A stretch of DNA of 30,611 bases from Saccoglossus kowalevskii (lineage: Eukaryota > Hemichordata > Enteropneusta > Harrimaniidae), in contig NW_003125999.1 in the NCBI RefSeq assembly GCF_000003605.2, positions 1 through 30,611 on the forward strand. Direction: 5' to 3'. The notes under the pieces were generated by a model, which was not told where the DNA came from, did not search any database, and saw only the letters and a program-made list of their open reading frames with translations. Below are positions 9,254-18,930 of the stretch, piece by piece (the stretch's first letter is position 1; each line of letters opens with the position of its first letter). A program made the translations under genes and the position numbers.

Positions 9254-9372
9254 GCCTACTGCACGTTGTATTCCCAGCCCGTCTCCCATGCAAGTACTAA
9301 CCACGCCCGATGCAGCTTAACTTCAGTGATCGGACGAGAACTGGTGTGTTTTGCAATGGTTTGACAGTAGGC
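9254..9372 (-). rRNA. 5S-like copy
   Basis: CATCAG-type flank; CGTTGT, CAGCCCG, GTGTTTTGC, TTGACAG. Confidence 0.62.
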
Positions 9373-9469
9373 TGAATATTCGTCAGAATTGCATGTCTTT
9401 TAATGCTTCGGCTAAACAGAAAATCACGGGAAAAAGATAGTATGTATGGTGGAATAAAAATGTTGATAA

Positions 9470-9588
9470 GCCTACTGCACGTGGTATTCCCAGAATGTCT
9501 CCTATGCAAGTACTAACCACGCCCGATGCAGCTTAACTTCAGTGATCGGACGAGAACTGCTGTATTCTGCAATGGTTTGGCAGTAGGC
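9470..9588 (-). rRNA. 5S-like copy
   Basis: CAGAATGTCTCCTATG alters helix IV; rest near consensus. Similar to 11190. Confidence 0.62.
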
Positions 9589-9685
9589 TGAATATTCGTC
9601 CGAATTTTATGTCATTTAATGCTTCGTCTAGGCAAAAAATCATGGGAAAAAGTTAGAATGTAATGTGGAATAAAAATGTTGATGG

Positions 9686-9804
9686 GCATACTGCATGTGG
9701 TATTCCCAGCCGGTCTCACGTGCAAGTCCTAACCATGCCCGATGCGGCTTAACTTCAGTGATCGAACGAGAACTGGAGTATTCTGCATTGGTTTGGCAGT
9801 AGGC
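9686..9804 (-). rRNA. 5S-like copy
   Basis: Twin of 2617-2735. Confidence 0.58.
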
Positions 9805-9901
9805 TGAATATTCGTCGGAATTGGATTTCAATTAATGTTTCGGTTAGGCAAATAATAAAGGGAAAAAGATAGTATGTACGGTGGAATAAAAATGTTGATA
9901 A

Positions 9902-10019
9902 GCCTACTGCACGTGGTATTCCCAGCCGGTCTCCCATGCAAGTACTAACCACGCCCGATGCAGGTTAACTTCAGTGATCGGACAAGAACTGGTGTATTCT
10001 GCTATGGTTTGGCAGTAGC
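9902..10019 (-). pseudogene. 5S-like copy, 1 bp short at its 5' end
   Basis: Twin of 2833-2950. Confidence 0.55.
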
Positions 10020-10116
10020 CGAATATTCGTCCGAATTGTATGTCTTTTAATGCTTCGTCTGGGCAAAAAATCATGGGAAAAAGTTAGAATGTAATGTGGA
10101 ATAAAAATGTTGATGG

Positions 10117-10235
10117 GCCTACTGCACGTGGTATTCCCAGCCGGTCTCCCGTGCAAGTCCTAACCATGCCCGATGCAGGTTAACTTCAGTGATCGGACGA
10201 GAACTGCTGTATTCTGCAATGGTTTGGCAGTAGGC
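10117..10235 (-). rRNA. 5S-like copy
   Basis: Twin of 3048-3166 but with GCAGGTT in box A. Confidence 0.64.
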
Positions 10236-10332
10236 TGAATATTCGTCCGAACTGTATGTCATTTAATGCTTCGCCTAGGCAAAAAATCATGGGAAAAAGT
10301 TAGAATGTAATGTGGAATAAAAATGTTGATGG

Positions 10333-10451
10333 GCCTACTACACGTGGTATTCCCAGCCGGTCTCCCGTGCAAGTCCTAACCATGCCCGATGCAGCTTAAC
10401 TTCAGTGGTCGGACGAGAACTCGAGTATTCTGCAATGGTTTGGCAATAGGC
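10333..10451 (-). rRNA. 5S-like copy
   Basis: CTCGAG variant; twin of 3264-3382. Confidence 0.62.
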
Positions 10452-10548
10452 TGAATATTCGTCGGAATTGGATGTAATTTAATACTTCGGCTAGGCAAAA
10501 AATCCCGGGAAAAAGTTAATATGTATGGTGGAATAAAAATGTTGATGA

Positions 10549-10660
10549 GCCTAATGCACATGGTATTCCGGGCCGGTCTCCCATGCAACCACGCCCGATG
10601 CAGCTTAACTTCAGTGATCGGACGAGAACTGGTGTATTCTGCAATGGTTTGGCAGTAGGC
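10549..10660 (-). pseudogene. 5S copy with 7-bp box C deletion
   Basis: TATTCCGGGCC; positional twin of 3480. Confidence 0.85.
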
Positions 10661-10757
10661 TGAATAATCGTCGGAATTGGATGTAATTTAATACTTCGGC
10701 TAGGCAAAAAATCCCGGGAAAAATTTATTATGTACGGTGGACTAAAAATGTTGATGA

Positions 10758-10876
10758 GCCTACTGCACGTGGTATTCCCAACCAGTCTCCCATGCAAGTA
10801 CTATCCACGCCCGATGCAGCTTAACTTCAGTGATCTGACGAGAACTTGTGTATTCTGCAATGATTTGAAAGTGGGC
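10758..10876 (-). rRNA. 5S-like copy, helix I damaged
   Basis: GATTTGAAAGTGGGC at the 5' end cannot pair fully with the 3' end; also CCCAACCAG, CTATCC, GATCTGACG. Confidence 0.52.
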
Positions 10877-10973
10877 TGAATATTTGTCGGAATTGGATGT
10901 CATTTAATGCTACGGCTAGGCAAAAAATCATGGGTAAAAGTTAGTATGTAACGTGGAATAAAAATGTTGATGA

Positions 10974-11092
10974 GCCTACTGCACGTGGTATTCCCAGCCG
11001 GTCTCCCATGCAAGTACTAACCACGCCCGATGCAGCTTAAATTCAGTGATCGGACGAGAACTGGTGTGTTTTGCAATGGTTTGACAGTAGGC
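10974..11092 (-). rRNA. 5S-like copy
   Basis: Four changes (TTAAATTC, GTGTTTTGC with two, TTGACAG). Confidence 0.66.
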
Positions 11093-11189
11093 TGAATATT
11101 CGTAAGAATTGCATGTCTTTTAATGCTTCGTCTGGGCAAAAAATCATGGGAAAAAGTTAGTATGTATGGTGGAATAAAAATGTTGATAA

Positions 11190-11308
11190 GCCTACTGCAC
11201 GTGGTATTCCCAGAATGTCTCCTATGCAAGTACTAACCACGCCCGATGCAGCTTAACTTCAGTGATCGGACGAGAACTGCTGTATTCTGCAATGGTTTGG
11301 CAGTAGGC
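11190..11308 (-). rRNA. 5S-like copy
   Basis: CAGAATGTCTCCTATG and CTGCTG as in 9470. Confidence 0.62.
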
Positions 11309-11405
11309 TGAATATTCGTCCGAATTTTATGTCATTTAATGCTTCGTCTAGGCAAAAAATCATGGGAAAAAGTTAGAATGTAATGTGGAATAAAAATGTT
11401 GATGG

Positions 11406-11524
11406 GCATACTGCACGTGGTATTCCCAGCCGGTCTCACGTGCAAGTACTAACCACGCCCGATGCAGCTGAAATTCAGTGATCGGACGAGAACTGGTGTG
11501 TTCTGCAATGGTTTGACAGTAGGC
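11406..11524 (-). rRNA. 5S-like copy, mosaic
   Basis: 3' part as 9686 (GCATACTGC, CACGTGC), 5' part as 4550 (GCTGAAATTC, GTGTTC), so likely a recombinant entering block G. Confidence 0.6.
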
Positions 11525-11890
11525 TGAATATTCGTCAGAATTGCCTGTGGTTTAACGCTTTGGCTAGGCAAAAAATCCCGGGAAAAATTTGGTATGTACG
11601 GTGGAATAAAAATGTTGATAAGCCTACTGCACGTGGTATTCACAGCCGGTCTCCCATGCAAGTACTAACCAAGCCCGATGCAGCTTAACTTCAGTGATTG
11701 GACGAGAACTGGTGTATTCTGCAATGGTGTGGCAGTAGGCTAAATATTCGTCGGAATTGGATGTCATTTACTGCTACGGATAGGCAAAAAATCATGGGTA
11801 AAAGTTAGTATGTAATGTGGAATAAAAATGTTGATGAGCCTACTGGACGTGGTATTCTCAGCCGTTCTCCCACGCAAGTACTAACCACGC
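11440..11890 (-). repeat. Partial third copy of block G
   Basis: Matches 4584-5034 at offset 6,856, including the shared GCTGAAATTCAG, TTGCCTGTGG and ACCAAGCCC variants. Flanks on both sides are unrelated monomer types, so only about two monomers were moved. Confidence 0.8.
11622..11740 (-). rRNA. 5S-like copy
   Basis: TTCACAG, CCAAGCC, GTGATTGG, GGTGTGG; third relative of 4766. Confidence 0.66.
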
Positions 11891-11956
11891 CCGATGCAGC
11901 TTAACTTCAGTGATCGGACGAGAACTGGTGTATTCTGCAATGGTTAGGCAGTAGGC
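11838..11956 (-). rRNA. 5S-like copy
   Basis: CTGGACG, TTCTCAG, CCGTTC, CCACGC, GGTTAGG. Confidence 0.63.
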
Positions 11957-12052
11957 TGAATATTCGTCCGAATTGTATGTCATTTAATGCTTCGTCTAGG
12001 CAAAAAATCATGGGAAAAATTTGGTATGTAATGTGGAATAAAATGTTGATGA

Positions 12053-12156
12053 GCCTACTGCACGTGGTATTCCCAGCTGGTCTCGCGTGCAAGAACTAAC
12101 CACGCCCGATGCGGCTTAACTTCAGTGATCGGATGAGAACTGGTGTATTCTGCAAT
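12053..12156 (-). pseudogene. Headless 5S copy
   Basis: 98-bp deletion type; AGCTGGTCTCGCGTGCAAGAAC alters helix IV and box C. Twin of 23041. Confidence 0.85.
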
Positions 12157-12170
12157 AAAAATGTTCATCA

Positions 12171-12277
12171 GCCTACGGCACGTGGTATTCCCAGCCGGTC
12201 TCCTCCCATGCAAGTATTAACCACGCCCGATGCAGCTTAACTTCAGTGATCGGACGAGAACTGGAGTATTCTGCAAT
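12171..12277 (-). pseudogene. Headless 5S copy with 3-bp insertion
   Basis: CTCCTCCCATG duplicates three bases; second headless copy in a row, the only such pair in the window. Confidence 0.85.
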
Positions 12278-12291
12278 AAAAATGTTCATCA

Positions 12292-12325
12292 GCCTACTGC
12301 ACGTGGTATTCCCAGCCGGTCTCCC
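12292..12325 (-). pseudogene. 5S 3'-end fragment
   Basis: The last ~34 nt of 5S fuse to spacer at CTCCC/GTCGGAATTGG. A unique 94-bp deletion removed the rest, including boxes A and C. Confidence 0.85.
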
Positions 12326-12413
12326 GTCGGAATTGGATGTCATTTAATGCTACGGCTAGGCAAAAAATCATGGGTAAAAGTTACTATGTAATGTGGAATA
12401 AAAATGTTGATGA

Positions 12414-12532
12414 GCCTACTGCTCGTGGTATTCCCAGCCAGTCTCCCATGCAAGTACTAACCACGCCCGATGCAGCTTAACTTCAGTGATCGGACGAGAA
12501 CTGGTGTGTTCTGCAATGGTTTGGCAGTAGGC
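12414..12532 (-). rRNA. 5S-like copy, near consensus
   Basis: Three changes (GCTCG, CCAGTC, GTGTTC); helix I intact. Confidence 0.7.
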
Positions 12533-12629
12533 TGAGTAGTCATCAGAATTGGATGTTGTTTAACGCTTCGGCTAGGCAAAAAATCCCGTGAAAATTTTGG
12601 TATGTACGGTGGAATAAAGATGTTGATAA

Positions 12630-12747
12630 GCCTACTGCAAGTGGTATACCCAACCGGTCTCCCATGCAAGTATTAACCACGCCAGATGCAGCTTAACTTC
12701 TGAGATTGAACGAGAACTGGTGTATTCTGCTATGGTTTGGCAGTAGC
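12630..12747 (-). pseudogene. 5S-like copy, short 5' end
   Basis: GTATACCCAACC, GCCAGATG, TTCTGAGATTGAACG and a 5' end reduced to AGTAGC. Confidence 0.52.
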
Positions 12748-12841
12748 AAAATATTCGTCCGAATTGTATGTCATTTAATGATTCGTCTAGGCAAAAAATC
12801 ATGGGAAAAAGTTAGTATGTAATGTGAATAAAATATGATGA

Positions 12842-12959
12842 CCCTACTGCCAGTGGTATTCCCAGCCGGTCTCCCATGCTAGTACTAACACGCCAGATGC
12901 ATCTTAACTTCAGTGATCCGACGAGAACTGGTGTATTCTGCAATGGTTTTGCAGTAGGC
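12842..12959 (-). pseudogene. 5S-like copy with 1-bp deletion
   Basis: CTAACACGCC lacks a C; CCCTACTGCCAG. Starts unit 1 of the 1,198-bp repeat. Confidence 0.58.
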
Positions 12960-13056
12960 TGAATATTCGTCGGAATTGGATGTCATTTAATGCTATGGCT
13001 AGGCAAAAAATCATAGGAAAAAGTTAGTATGTAATTTGGAATAAAAATTTTGATGA

Positions 13057-13175
13057 CCCTACTGCACGTGGTATTCCCAGCCGGTCTCCCATGCAAGTAC
13101 TAACCACGCCCGATGCAGCTTAACTTCAGTGATCGGACAAGAACTGGTGTGTTCTGCAATGGTTTGACAGTAGGC
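13057..13175 (-). rRNA. 5S-like copy, near consensus
   Basis: CCCTACT end, ACAAG, GTGTTC, TTGACAG. Counterparts 14257, 15455 and 16653. Confidence 0.65.
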
Positions 13176-13272
13176 TGAATATTCGTCAGAATTGCATGTC
13201 GTTTAACGCTTCGGTATATCATAAAATCCCGTGAAAATGTTGGTATGTACGGTGGAATAAAGATGTTGATAA

Positions 13273-13391
13273 GCCTACTGCAAGTGGTATTCCCAACCGG
13301 TCTCCCATGCAAGTATTAACCACGCCAGAGGCAGCTTAACTTCAGAGATCGAACAAGAACTGGTGTATTCTGCTATGGTTTGGGAGTAGGC
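13273..13391 (-). rRNA. 5S-like copy
   Basis: CAAGTGG, CAACCGG, GTATTAAC, GCCAGAGGC, CAGAGATCGAACAAG, GGGAGTAGG. Counterparts 14473, 15671 and 16869. Confidence 0.55.
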
Positions 13392-13488
13392 AGAATATTC
13401 GTCCGAATTGTATGTCATTTAATGATTCGTCTAGGCAAAAAATCATGGGAAAAAGTTAGTATGTAATGTGGAATAAAAATTTTGATGA

Positions 13489-13607
13489 CCCTACTGCACG
13501 TGGTATTCCCAGCAGGTCTCCCATGCAAGTACTAACCACGCGCGATGCAGCTTAACTTCAGTGATCGGACGAGAACTGGTGTATTCTGCACTGGTTTGGC
13601 AGTAGGC
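13489..13607 (-). rRNA. 5S-like copy
   Basis: CCCTACT end, GCAGG, CGCGCG, CACTGG. Counterpart 14689. Confidence 0.64.
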
Positions 13608-13704
13608 TGGATATTCGTCGGAATTGGATGTAATTTAATACTTCGGCTAGGCAAAAAATCCCGGGAAAAAGTTAGTATGTACGGTGGAATAAAAATGTTG
13701 ATGA

Positions 13705-13808
13705 GCCTAATGCACGTGGTATTCCCAGCCGGTCTCCCATACAAGTACTAACCACGCCCGAAGCAGCTTAAGTTCAGTGATCGGACGAGAACTGGTGTAT
13801 TCTGCAAA
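13705..13808 (-). pseudogene. Headless 5S copy
   Basis: CCTAATGC, CATACAAG, GAAGCAG; joint reads TGCAAAAAAAATTTTCATCAG. The 118-bp member of the 1,198-bp unit. Confidence 0.85.
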
Positions 13809-13822
13809 AAAAATTTTCATCA

Positions 13823-13941
13823 GCCTACTGCACGTGGTATTCCCAGCCGGTCTCCCATGCAAGTACTAACCACGCCCGATGCAGCTTAACTTCAGTGATC
13901 GGACAAGAACTGGTGTATTCTGCATTGGTTTTGCAGTAGGC
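13823..13941 (-). rRNA. 5S-like copy, near consensus
   Basis: Only three changes (ACAAG, CATTGG, GGTTTTGC); helix I intact. Repeated at 15023 and, with few changes, 16221. Confidence 0.72.
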
Positions 13942-14040
13942 TGAATATTCGTCGGAATTGGATGTCATTTAATGCTACGGCTAGGCAACAAAATCATAGG
14001 AAAAAGTTTAGTATGTAATGTGGAATAAAAATATTGATGA

Positions 14041-14159
14041 CCCTACTGCCAGTGGTATTCCCAGCCGGTCTCCCATGCTAGTACTAACCACGCCAGATGC
14101 ATCTTAACTTCAGTGATCCGACGAGAACTGGTGTATTCTGCAATGGTTTTGCAGTAGGC
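14041..14159 (-). rRNA. 5S-like copy
   Basis: CCCTACTGCCAG, GCTAGT, GCCAGATGCATC, GATCCG. Starts unit 2. Confidence 0.6.
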
Positions 14160-14256
14160 TGAATATTCGTCGGAATTGGATGTCATTTAATGCTATGGCT
14201 AGGCAAAAAATCATAGGAAAAAGTTAGTATGTAATGTGGAATAAAAATTTTGATGA

Positions 14257-14375
14257 CCCTACTGCACGTGGTATTCACAGCCGGTCTCCCATGCAAGTAC
14301 TAACCACGCCCGATGCAGCTTAACTTCAGTGATCGGACAAGAACTGGTGTGTTCTGCAATGGTTTGACAGTAGGC
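14257..14375 (-). rRNA. 5S-like copy
   Basis: As 13057 with TTCACAG. Confidence 0.63.
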
Positions 14376-14472
14376 TGAATATTCGTCAGAATTGCATGTC
14401 GTTTAACGCTTCGGTATATCACAAAATCCCGTGAAAATGTTGGTATGTACGGTGGAATAAAGATGTTGATAA

Positions 14473-14591
14473 GCCTACTGCAAGTGGTATTCCCAACCGG
14501 TCTCCCATGCAAGTATTAACCACGCCAGAGGCAGCTTAACTTCAGAGATCGAACAAGAACTGGTGTATTCTGCTATGGTTTGGCAGTAGGC
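14473..14591 (-). rRNA. 5S-like copy
   Basis: As 13273, with GGCAGTAGG restored. Confidence 0.57.
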
Positions 14592-14688
14592 AGAATATTC
14601 GTCCGAATTGTATGTCATTTAATGATTCGTCTAGGCAAAAAATCATGGGAAAAAGTTAGTATGTAATGTGGAATAAAAATTTTGATGA

Positions 14689-14807
14689 CCCTACTGCACG
14701 TGGTATTCCCAGCAGGTCTCCCATGCAAGTACTAACCACGCGCGATGCAGCTTAACTTCAGTGATCGGACGAGAACTGGTGTATTCTGCACTGGTTTGGC
14801 AGTAGGC
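14689..14807 (-). rRNA. 5S-like copy
   Basis: Counterpart of 13489. Confidence 0.64.
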
Positions 14808-14904
14808 TGGATATTCGTCGGAATTGGATGTAATTTAATACTTCGGCTAGGCAAAAAATCCCGGGAAAAAGTTAGTATGTACGGTGGAATAAAAATGTTG
14901 ATGA

Positions 14905-15008
14905 GCCTAATGCACGTGGTATTCCCAGCCGGTCTCCCATACAAGTACTAACCACGCCCGAAGCAGCTTAAGTTCAGTGATCGGACGAGAACTGGTGTAT
15001 TCTGCAAA
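14905..15008 (-). pseudogene. Headless 5S copy
   Basis: Counterpart of 13705. Confidence 0.85.
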
Positions 15009-15022
15009 AAAAATTTTCATCA

Positions 15023-15141
15023 GCCTACTGCACGTGGTATTCCCAGCCGGTCTCCCATGCAAGTACTAACCACGCCCGATGCAGCTTAACTTCAGTGATC
15101 GGACAAGAACTGGTGTATTCTGCATTGGTTTTGCAGTAGGC
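15023..15141 (-). rRNA. 5S-like copy, near consensus
   Basis: Counterpart of 13823; three changes from consensus. Confidence 0.72.
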
Positions 15142-15238
15142 TGAATATTCGTCGGAATTGGATGTCATTTAATGCTACGGCTAGGCAACAAATCATAGGA
15201 AAAAGTTAGTATGTAATGTGGAATAAAAATATTGATGA

Positions 15239-15357
15239 CCCTACTGCCAGTGGTATTCCCAGCCGGTCTCCCATGCTAGTACTAACCACGCCAGATGCAT
15301 CTTAACTTCAGTGATCCAACGAGAACTGGTGTATTCTGCAATGGTTTTGCAGTAGGC
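15239..15357 (-). rRNA. 5S-like copy
   Basis: As 14041 with GATCCAACG. Starts unit 3. Confidence 0.6.
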
Positions 15358-15454
15358 TGAATATTCGTCGGAATTGGATGTCATTTAATGCTATGGCTAG
15401 GCAAAAAATCATAGGAAAAAGTTAGTATGTAATGTGGAATAAAAATTTTGATGA

Positions 15455-15573
15455 CCCTACTGCACGTGGTATTCACAGCCGGTCTCCCATGCAAGTACTA
15501 ACCACGCCCGATGCAGCTTAACTTCAGTGATCGGACAAGAACTGGTGTGTTCTGCAATGGTTTGACAGTAGGC
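15455..15573 (-). rRNA. 5S-like copy
   Basis: As 14257. Confidence 0.63.
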
Positions 15574-15670
15574 TGAATATTCGTCAGAATTGCATGTCGT
15601 TTAACGCTTCGGTATATCACAAAATCCCGTGAAAATGTTGGTATGTACGGTGGAATAAAGATGTTGATAA

Positions 15671-15789
15671 GCCTACTGCAAGTGGTATTCCCAACCGGTC
15701 TCCCATGCAAGTATTAACCACGCCAGATGCAGCTTAACTTCAGAGATCGAACAAGAACTGGTGTATTCTGCTATGGTTTGGCAGTAGGC
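15671..15789 (-). rRNA. 5S-like copy
   Basis: As 14473 but GCCAGATGC instead of GCCAGAGGC. Confidence 0.58.
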
Positions 15790-15886
15790 AGAATATTCGT
15801 CCGAATTGTATGTCATTTAATGATTCGTCTAGGCAAAAAATCATGGGAAAAAGTTAGTATGTAATGTGGAATAAAAATGTTGATGA

Positions 15887-16005
15887 GCCTACTGCACTTG
15901 GTATTCCCAGCCGGTCTCCCATGCAAGTCCTAACCACGCCCGATGCAGCTTAACTTCAGTGATCGGACAACAACTGGTGAGTTCTGCAATGGTTTGACAG
16001 TAGGC
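15887..16005 (-). rRNA. 5S-like copy
   Basis: GCACTTGG, AGTCCT, ACAACAACTGGTGAG; resembles 17085, not its counterparts 13489 and 14689, so it marks an exchange inside unit 3. Confidence 0.6.
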
Positions 16006-16102
16006 TGAATATTCGTCGGAATTGGATGTAATTTAATACTTCGGCTAGGCAAAAAATCCCGGGAAAAAGTTAGTATGTACGGTGGAATAAAAATGTTGAT
16101 GA

Positions 16103-16206
16103 GCCTAATGCACGTGGTATTCCCAGCCGGTCTCCCATACAAGTACTAACCACGCCCGAAGCAGCTTAAGTTCAGTGATCGGACGAGAACTGGTGTATTC
16201 TGCAAA
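16103..16206 (-). pseudogene. Headless 5S copy
   Basis: Counterpart of 13705 and 14905. Confidence 0.85.
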
Positions 16207-16220
16207 AAAAATGTTCATCA

Positions 16221-16339
16221 GCCTACTGCACGTGGTATTCCCAGCCGGTCTCCCATGCAAGTACTAACCACGCCCGATGCAGCTTAACTTCAGTGATCGG
16301 ACAAGAACTGGTGTATTCTGCATTGGTTTTGCAGTAGGC
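16221..16339 (-). rRNA. 5S-like copy, near consensus
   Basis: Counterpart of 13823 and 15023; helix I intact. Confidence 0.72.
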
Positions 16340-16436
16340 TGAATATTCGTCGGAATTGGATGTCATTTAATGCTATGGCTAGGCAACAAATCATAGGAAA
16401 AAGTTAGTATGTAATGTGGAATAAAAATATTGATGA

Positions 16437-16555
16437 CCCTACTGCCAGTGGTATTCCCAGCCGGTCTCCCATGCTAGTACTAACCACGCCAGATGCATCT
16501 TAACTTCAGTGATCCGACGAGAACTGGTGTATTCTGCAATGGTTTTGCAGTAGGC
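16437..16555 (-). rRNA. 5S-like copy
   Basis: As 14041. Starts unit 4. Confidence 0.6.
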
Positions 16556-16652
16556 TGAATATTCGTCGGAATTGGATGTCATTTAATGCTATGGCTAGGC
16601 AAAAAATCATAGGAAAAAGTTAGTATGTAATGTGGAATAAAAATTTTGATGA

Positions 16653-16771
16653 CCCTACTGCACGTGGTATTCCCAGCCGGTCTCCCATGCAAGTACTAAC
16701 CACGCCCGATGCAGCTTAACTTCAGTGATCGGACAAGAACTGGTGTGTTCTGCAATGGTTTGACAGTAGGC
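16653..16771 (-). rRNA. 5S-like copy
   Basis: As 13057. Confidence 0.65.
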
Positions 16772-16868
16772 TGAATATTCGTCAGAATTGCATGTCGTTT
16801 AACGCTTCGGTATATCATAAAATCCCGTGAAAATGTTGGTATGTACGGTGGAATAAAGATGTTGATAA

Positions 16869-16987
16869 GCCTACTGCAAGTGGTATTCCCAACCGGTCTC
16901 CCATGCAAGTATTAACCACGCCAGAGGCAGCTTAACTTCAGAGATCGAACAAGAACTGTTGTATTCTGCTATGGTTTGGCAGTAGGC
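16869..16987 (-). rRNA. 5S-like copy
   Basis: As 13273 with CTGTTGTATT. Confidence 0.56.
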
Positions 16988-17084
16988 AGAATATTCGTCC
17001 GAATTGTATGTCATTTAATGATTCGTCTAGGCAAAAAATCATGGGAAAAAGTTAGTATGTAATGTGGAATAAAAATGTTGATGA

Positions 17085-17203
17085 GCCTACTGCACGTGGT
17101 ATTCCCAGCCGGTCTCCCATGCAAGTGCTAACCACGCCCGATGCAGCTTAACTTCAGTGATCGGACAACAACTGGTGAGTTCTGCAATGGTTTGACAGTA
17201 GGC
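17085..17203 (-). rRNA. 5S-like copy
   Basis: AGTGCTAAC in box C, ACAACAACTGGTGAG, TTGACAG. Confidence 0.6.
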
Positions 17204-17300
17204 TGAATATTCGTCAGAATTGCATGTCGTTTAACGCTTCGGTAAATAAAAAAATCCCGGGACAAAGTTGGTATGTACGGTGGAATAAAAATGTTGAGAA

Positions 17301-17419
17301 GGCTACTGCAGATGGTATTCCCAGCCGGTCTCCCATGCAAGTACTAACCACGCCCGATGCAGCTTAACTTCAGTGATCGGACGAGAACTGGTGTATTCTG
17401 CATTGGTTTTGCAGTAGGC
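17301..17419 (-). rRNA. 5S-like copy
   Basis: GGCTACTGCAGATGG, CATTGG, GGTTTTGC. Same 3' type as 21413 and 19362. Confidence 0.62.
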
Positions 17420-17516
17420 TGAAGATTCGTCGGAATTGGATGTCATTTAATGCTACGGCTAGGCAAAAAATCATGGGTAAAAGTTACTATGTAATGTGGA
17501 ATAAAAATGTTGATGA

Positions 17517-17635
17517 GCCTACTGCACGTGGTATTCCCAGCCGGTCTCCCATGCAAGTACTAACCACGCCCGATGCAGCTTAACTTCAGTGATCGGACAA
17601 GAACTGGTGTGTTCTGCAATGGTTTGACAGCAGGC
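17517..17635 (-). rRNA. 5S-like copy, near consensus
   Basis: ACAAG, GTGTTC, TTGACAG, CAGCAGGC. Confidence 0.66.
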
Positions 17636-17732
17636 TGAATATTCGTCAGAATTGCATGTCGTTTAACGCTTCGGTAAGGCAAAAAATCCCGGGAAAAAGT
17701 TGGTATGTACGGTGGAATAAAAATGTTGAGAA

Positions 17733-17851
17733 GCCTACTGCACATGGTATTCCCAGCCGGTCTCCCATGCAAGTACTAACCACGCCCGGTGCAACTTAAC
17801 TTCAGTGATCGGACGAGAACTGGTGTATTCTGCAATGGTTTGGCAGTAGGC
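17733..17851 (-). rRNA. 5S-like copy, near consensus
   Basis: Three changes (CACATGG, CCCGGTG, CAACTTAAC); helix I intact. Confidence 0.7.
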
Positions 17852-17948
17852 TGGATATTCGTCGGAATTGGATGTAATTTAATACTTCGGCTAGGAAAAA
17901 ATCCCCGGGAAAAAGTTAGTATGTACAGTGGAATAAAAATGTTGATGA

Positions 17949-18052
17949 GCCTAATGCACGTGGTTTTTCCAGCCGGACTCCCATGCAAGTACTAACCACG
18001 CCCGATGCAGCTTAATTTCAGTGATCGGACGAGAGCTGGTGTATTCTGCAAC
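17949..18052 (-). pseudogene. Headless 5S copy
   Basis: CCTAATGC, GTTTTTCC, CCGGACTCC; joint TGCAACAAAAATG. Related to 21629. Confidence 0.84.
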
Positions 18053-18066
18053 AAAAATGTTCATCA

Positions 18067-18184
18067 GCCTACTGCACGTGGTATTCCCAGCCGGTCTCCC
18101 ATGCAAGTACTAACCACGCCCGATGCAGGTTAACTTCAGTGATCGGACGAGAACTAGTGTATTCTGCATTGGTTTGGCAGTAGC
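18067..18184 (-). pseudogene. 5S-like copy, 1 bp short
   Basis: GCAGGTT, CTAGTG, and AGTAGCTG at the 5' end shortens helix I. Confidence 0.55.
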
Positions 18185-18281
18185 TGAATATTCGTCGGAA
18201 TTGGATGTCATTTAATGCTACGTCTAGGTAAAAAATCATAGGAAAAACTTAGTATGTAATGTGGAATAAAAATGTTGATGA

Positions 18282-18403
18282 GCCTACTGCACGTGGTATT
18301 CCCAGCCTGTCTCCCATGCAAGTACTAAACCACGCCCCGATGCAGCTTAACTTCAGTGATCGGACAAGAAACTGGTGTTATTTTGCATTGGTTTGCAGTA
18401 GGC
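18282..18403 (-). pseudogene. 5S-like copy with several indels
   Basis: Extra bases in CTAAACCACGCCCCG, AGAAACTGG and GTTATTTTG; GGTTTGCAG lacks one. 122 bp. Confidence 0.6.
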
Positions 18404-18497
18404 TGAATATTCGTCGGAATTGGATGTCATTTAATGTTACGGCTAGGCAATCATAGGAAAAAAGTTAGTATGTAATGTGGAATAAAAATATTGATGA

Positions 18498-18617
18498 CCT
18501 TACTGCACGTGGTATTCCCAGCCGGTCTCCCATGCTAGTACTAACCACGCCCGATGCATTTTTAACTTCAGTGATCCTACGAGAACTGGTGTATTCTGCA
18601 ATGGTTTTGCAGTAGGC
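18498..18617 (-). pseudogene. 5S-like copy with indel
   Basis: GACCTTACT end, GCATTTTTAAC, GATCCTACG; decayed 16437 type. Confidence 0.58.
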
Positions 18618-18714
18618 TGAATATTTGTCGGAATTGGATGTCATTTAATGCTATGGCTATGCAAAAAATCATAGGAACAAGTTAGTATGTAATGTGGAAT
18701 AAAAATATTGATGA

Positions 18715-18833
18715 CCCTACTGCACATGGTATTCCCAGCCGGTCTCCCATGCAAGTACTAACCACGCCCAATGCAGCTTAACTTCAGTGATCGGACAAGA
18801 ATTGGTGTGTTCTGCAATGGTTTGACAGTAGGC
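18715..18833 (-). rRNA. 5S-like copy
   Basis: CCCTACTGCACATGG, CCCAATG, ACAAGAATTGG; 16653 type. Confidence 0.58.
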
Positions 18834-18930
18834 TGAATATTCATCAGAATTGCATGTCGTTTAACGCTTCGGTAAATCATAAAATCCCGTGAAAATGTTG
18901 GTATGTACGGTGGAATAAAGATGTTGATGA

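Larger units (their letters stand above)
9717..10664 (-). repeat. Duplicated block C, copy 2
   Basis: Partner of 2648-3595. The copies differ only at scattered bases, for example GCAGCTT at 3103 against GCAGGTT at 10172. Confidence 0.88.
12053..12300 (-). repeat. Block I, copy 1 (two consecutive headless copies)
   Basis: Matches 23041-23290 at offset about 10,988, including the private CTCCTCCCATGC three-base insertion and GGTCTCGCGTGCAAGAAC. Confidence 0.82.
12842..17280 (-). repeat. 1,198-bp higher-order repeat, four copies
   Basis: The copies begin at 12842, 14041, 15239 and 16437 (spacing 1,199, 1,198 and 1,198). Each unit is five 216-bp monomers plus one 118-bp headless monomer, and 5 x 216 + 118 = 1,198. 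The fourth copy is partial and stops resembling the others near 17280. In the third copy the monomer at 15887 differs from its counterparts (13489, 14689) and instead resembles 17085. Confidence 0.93.
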
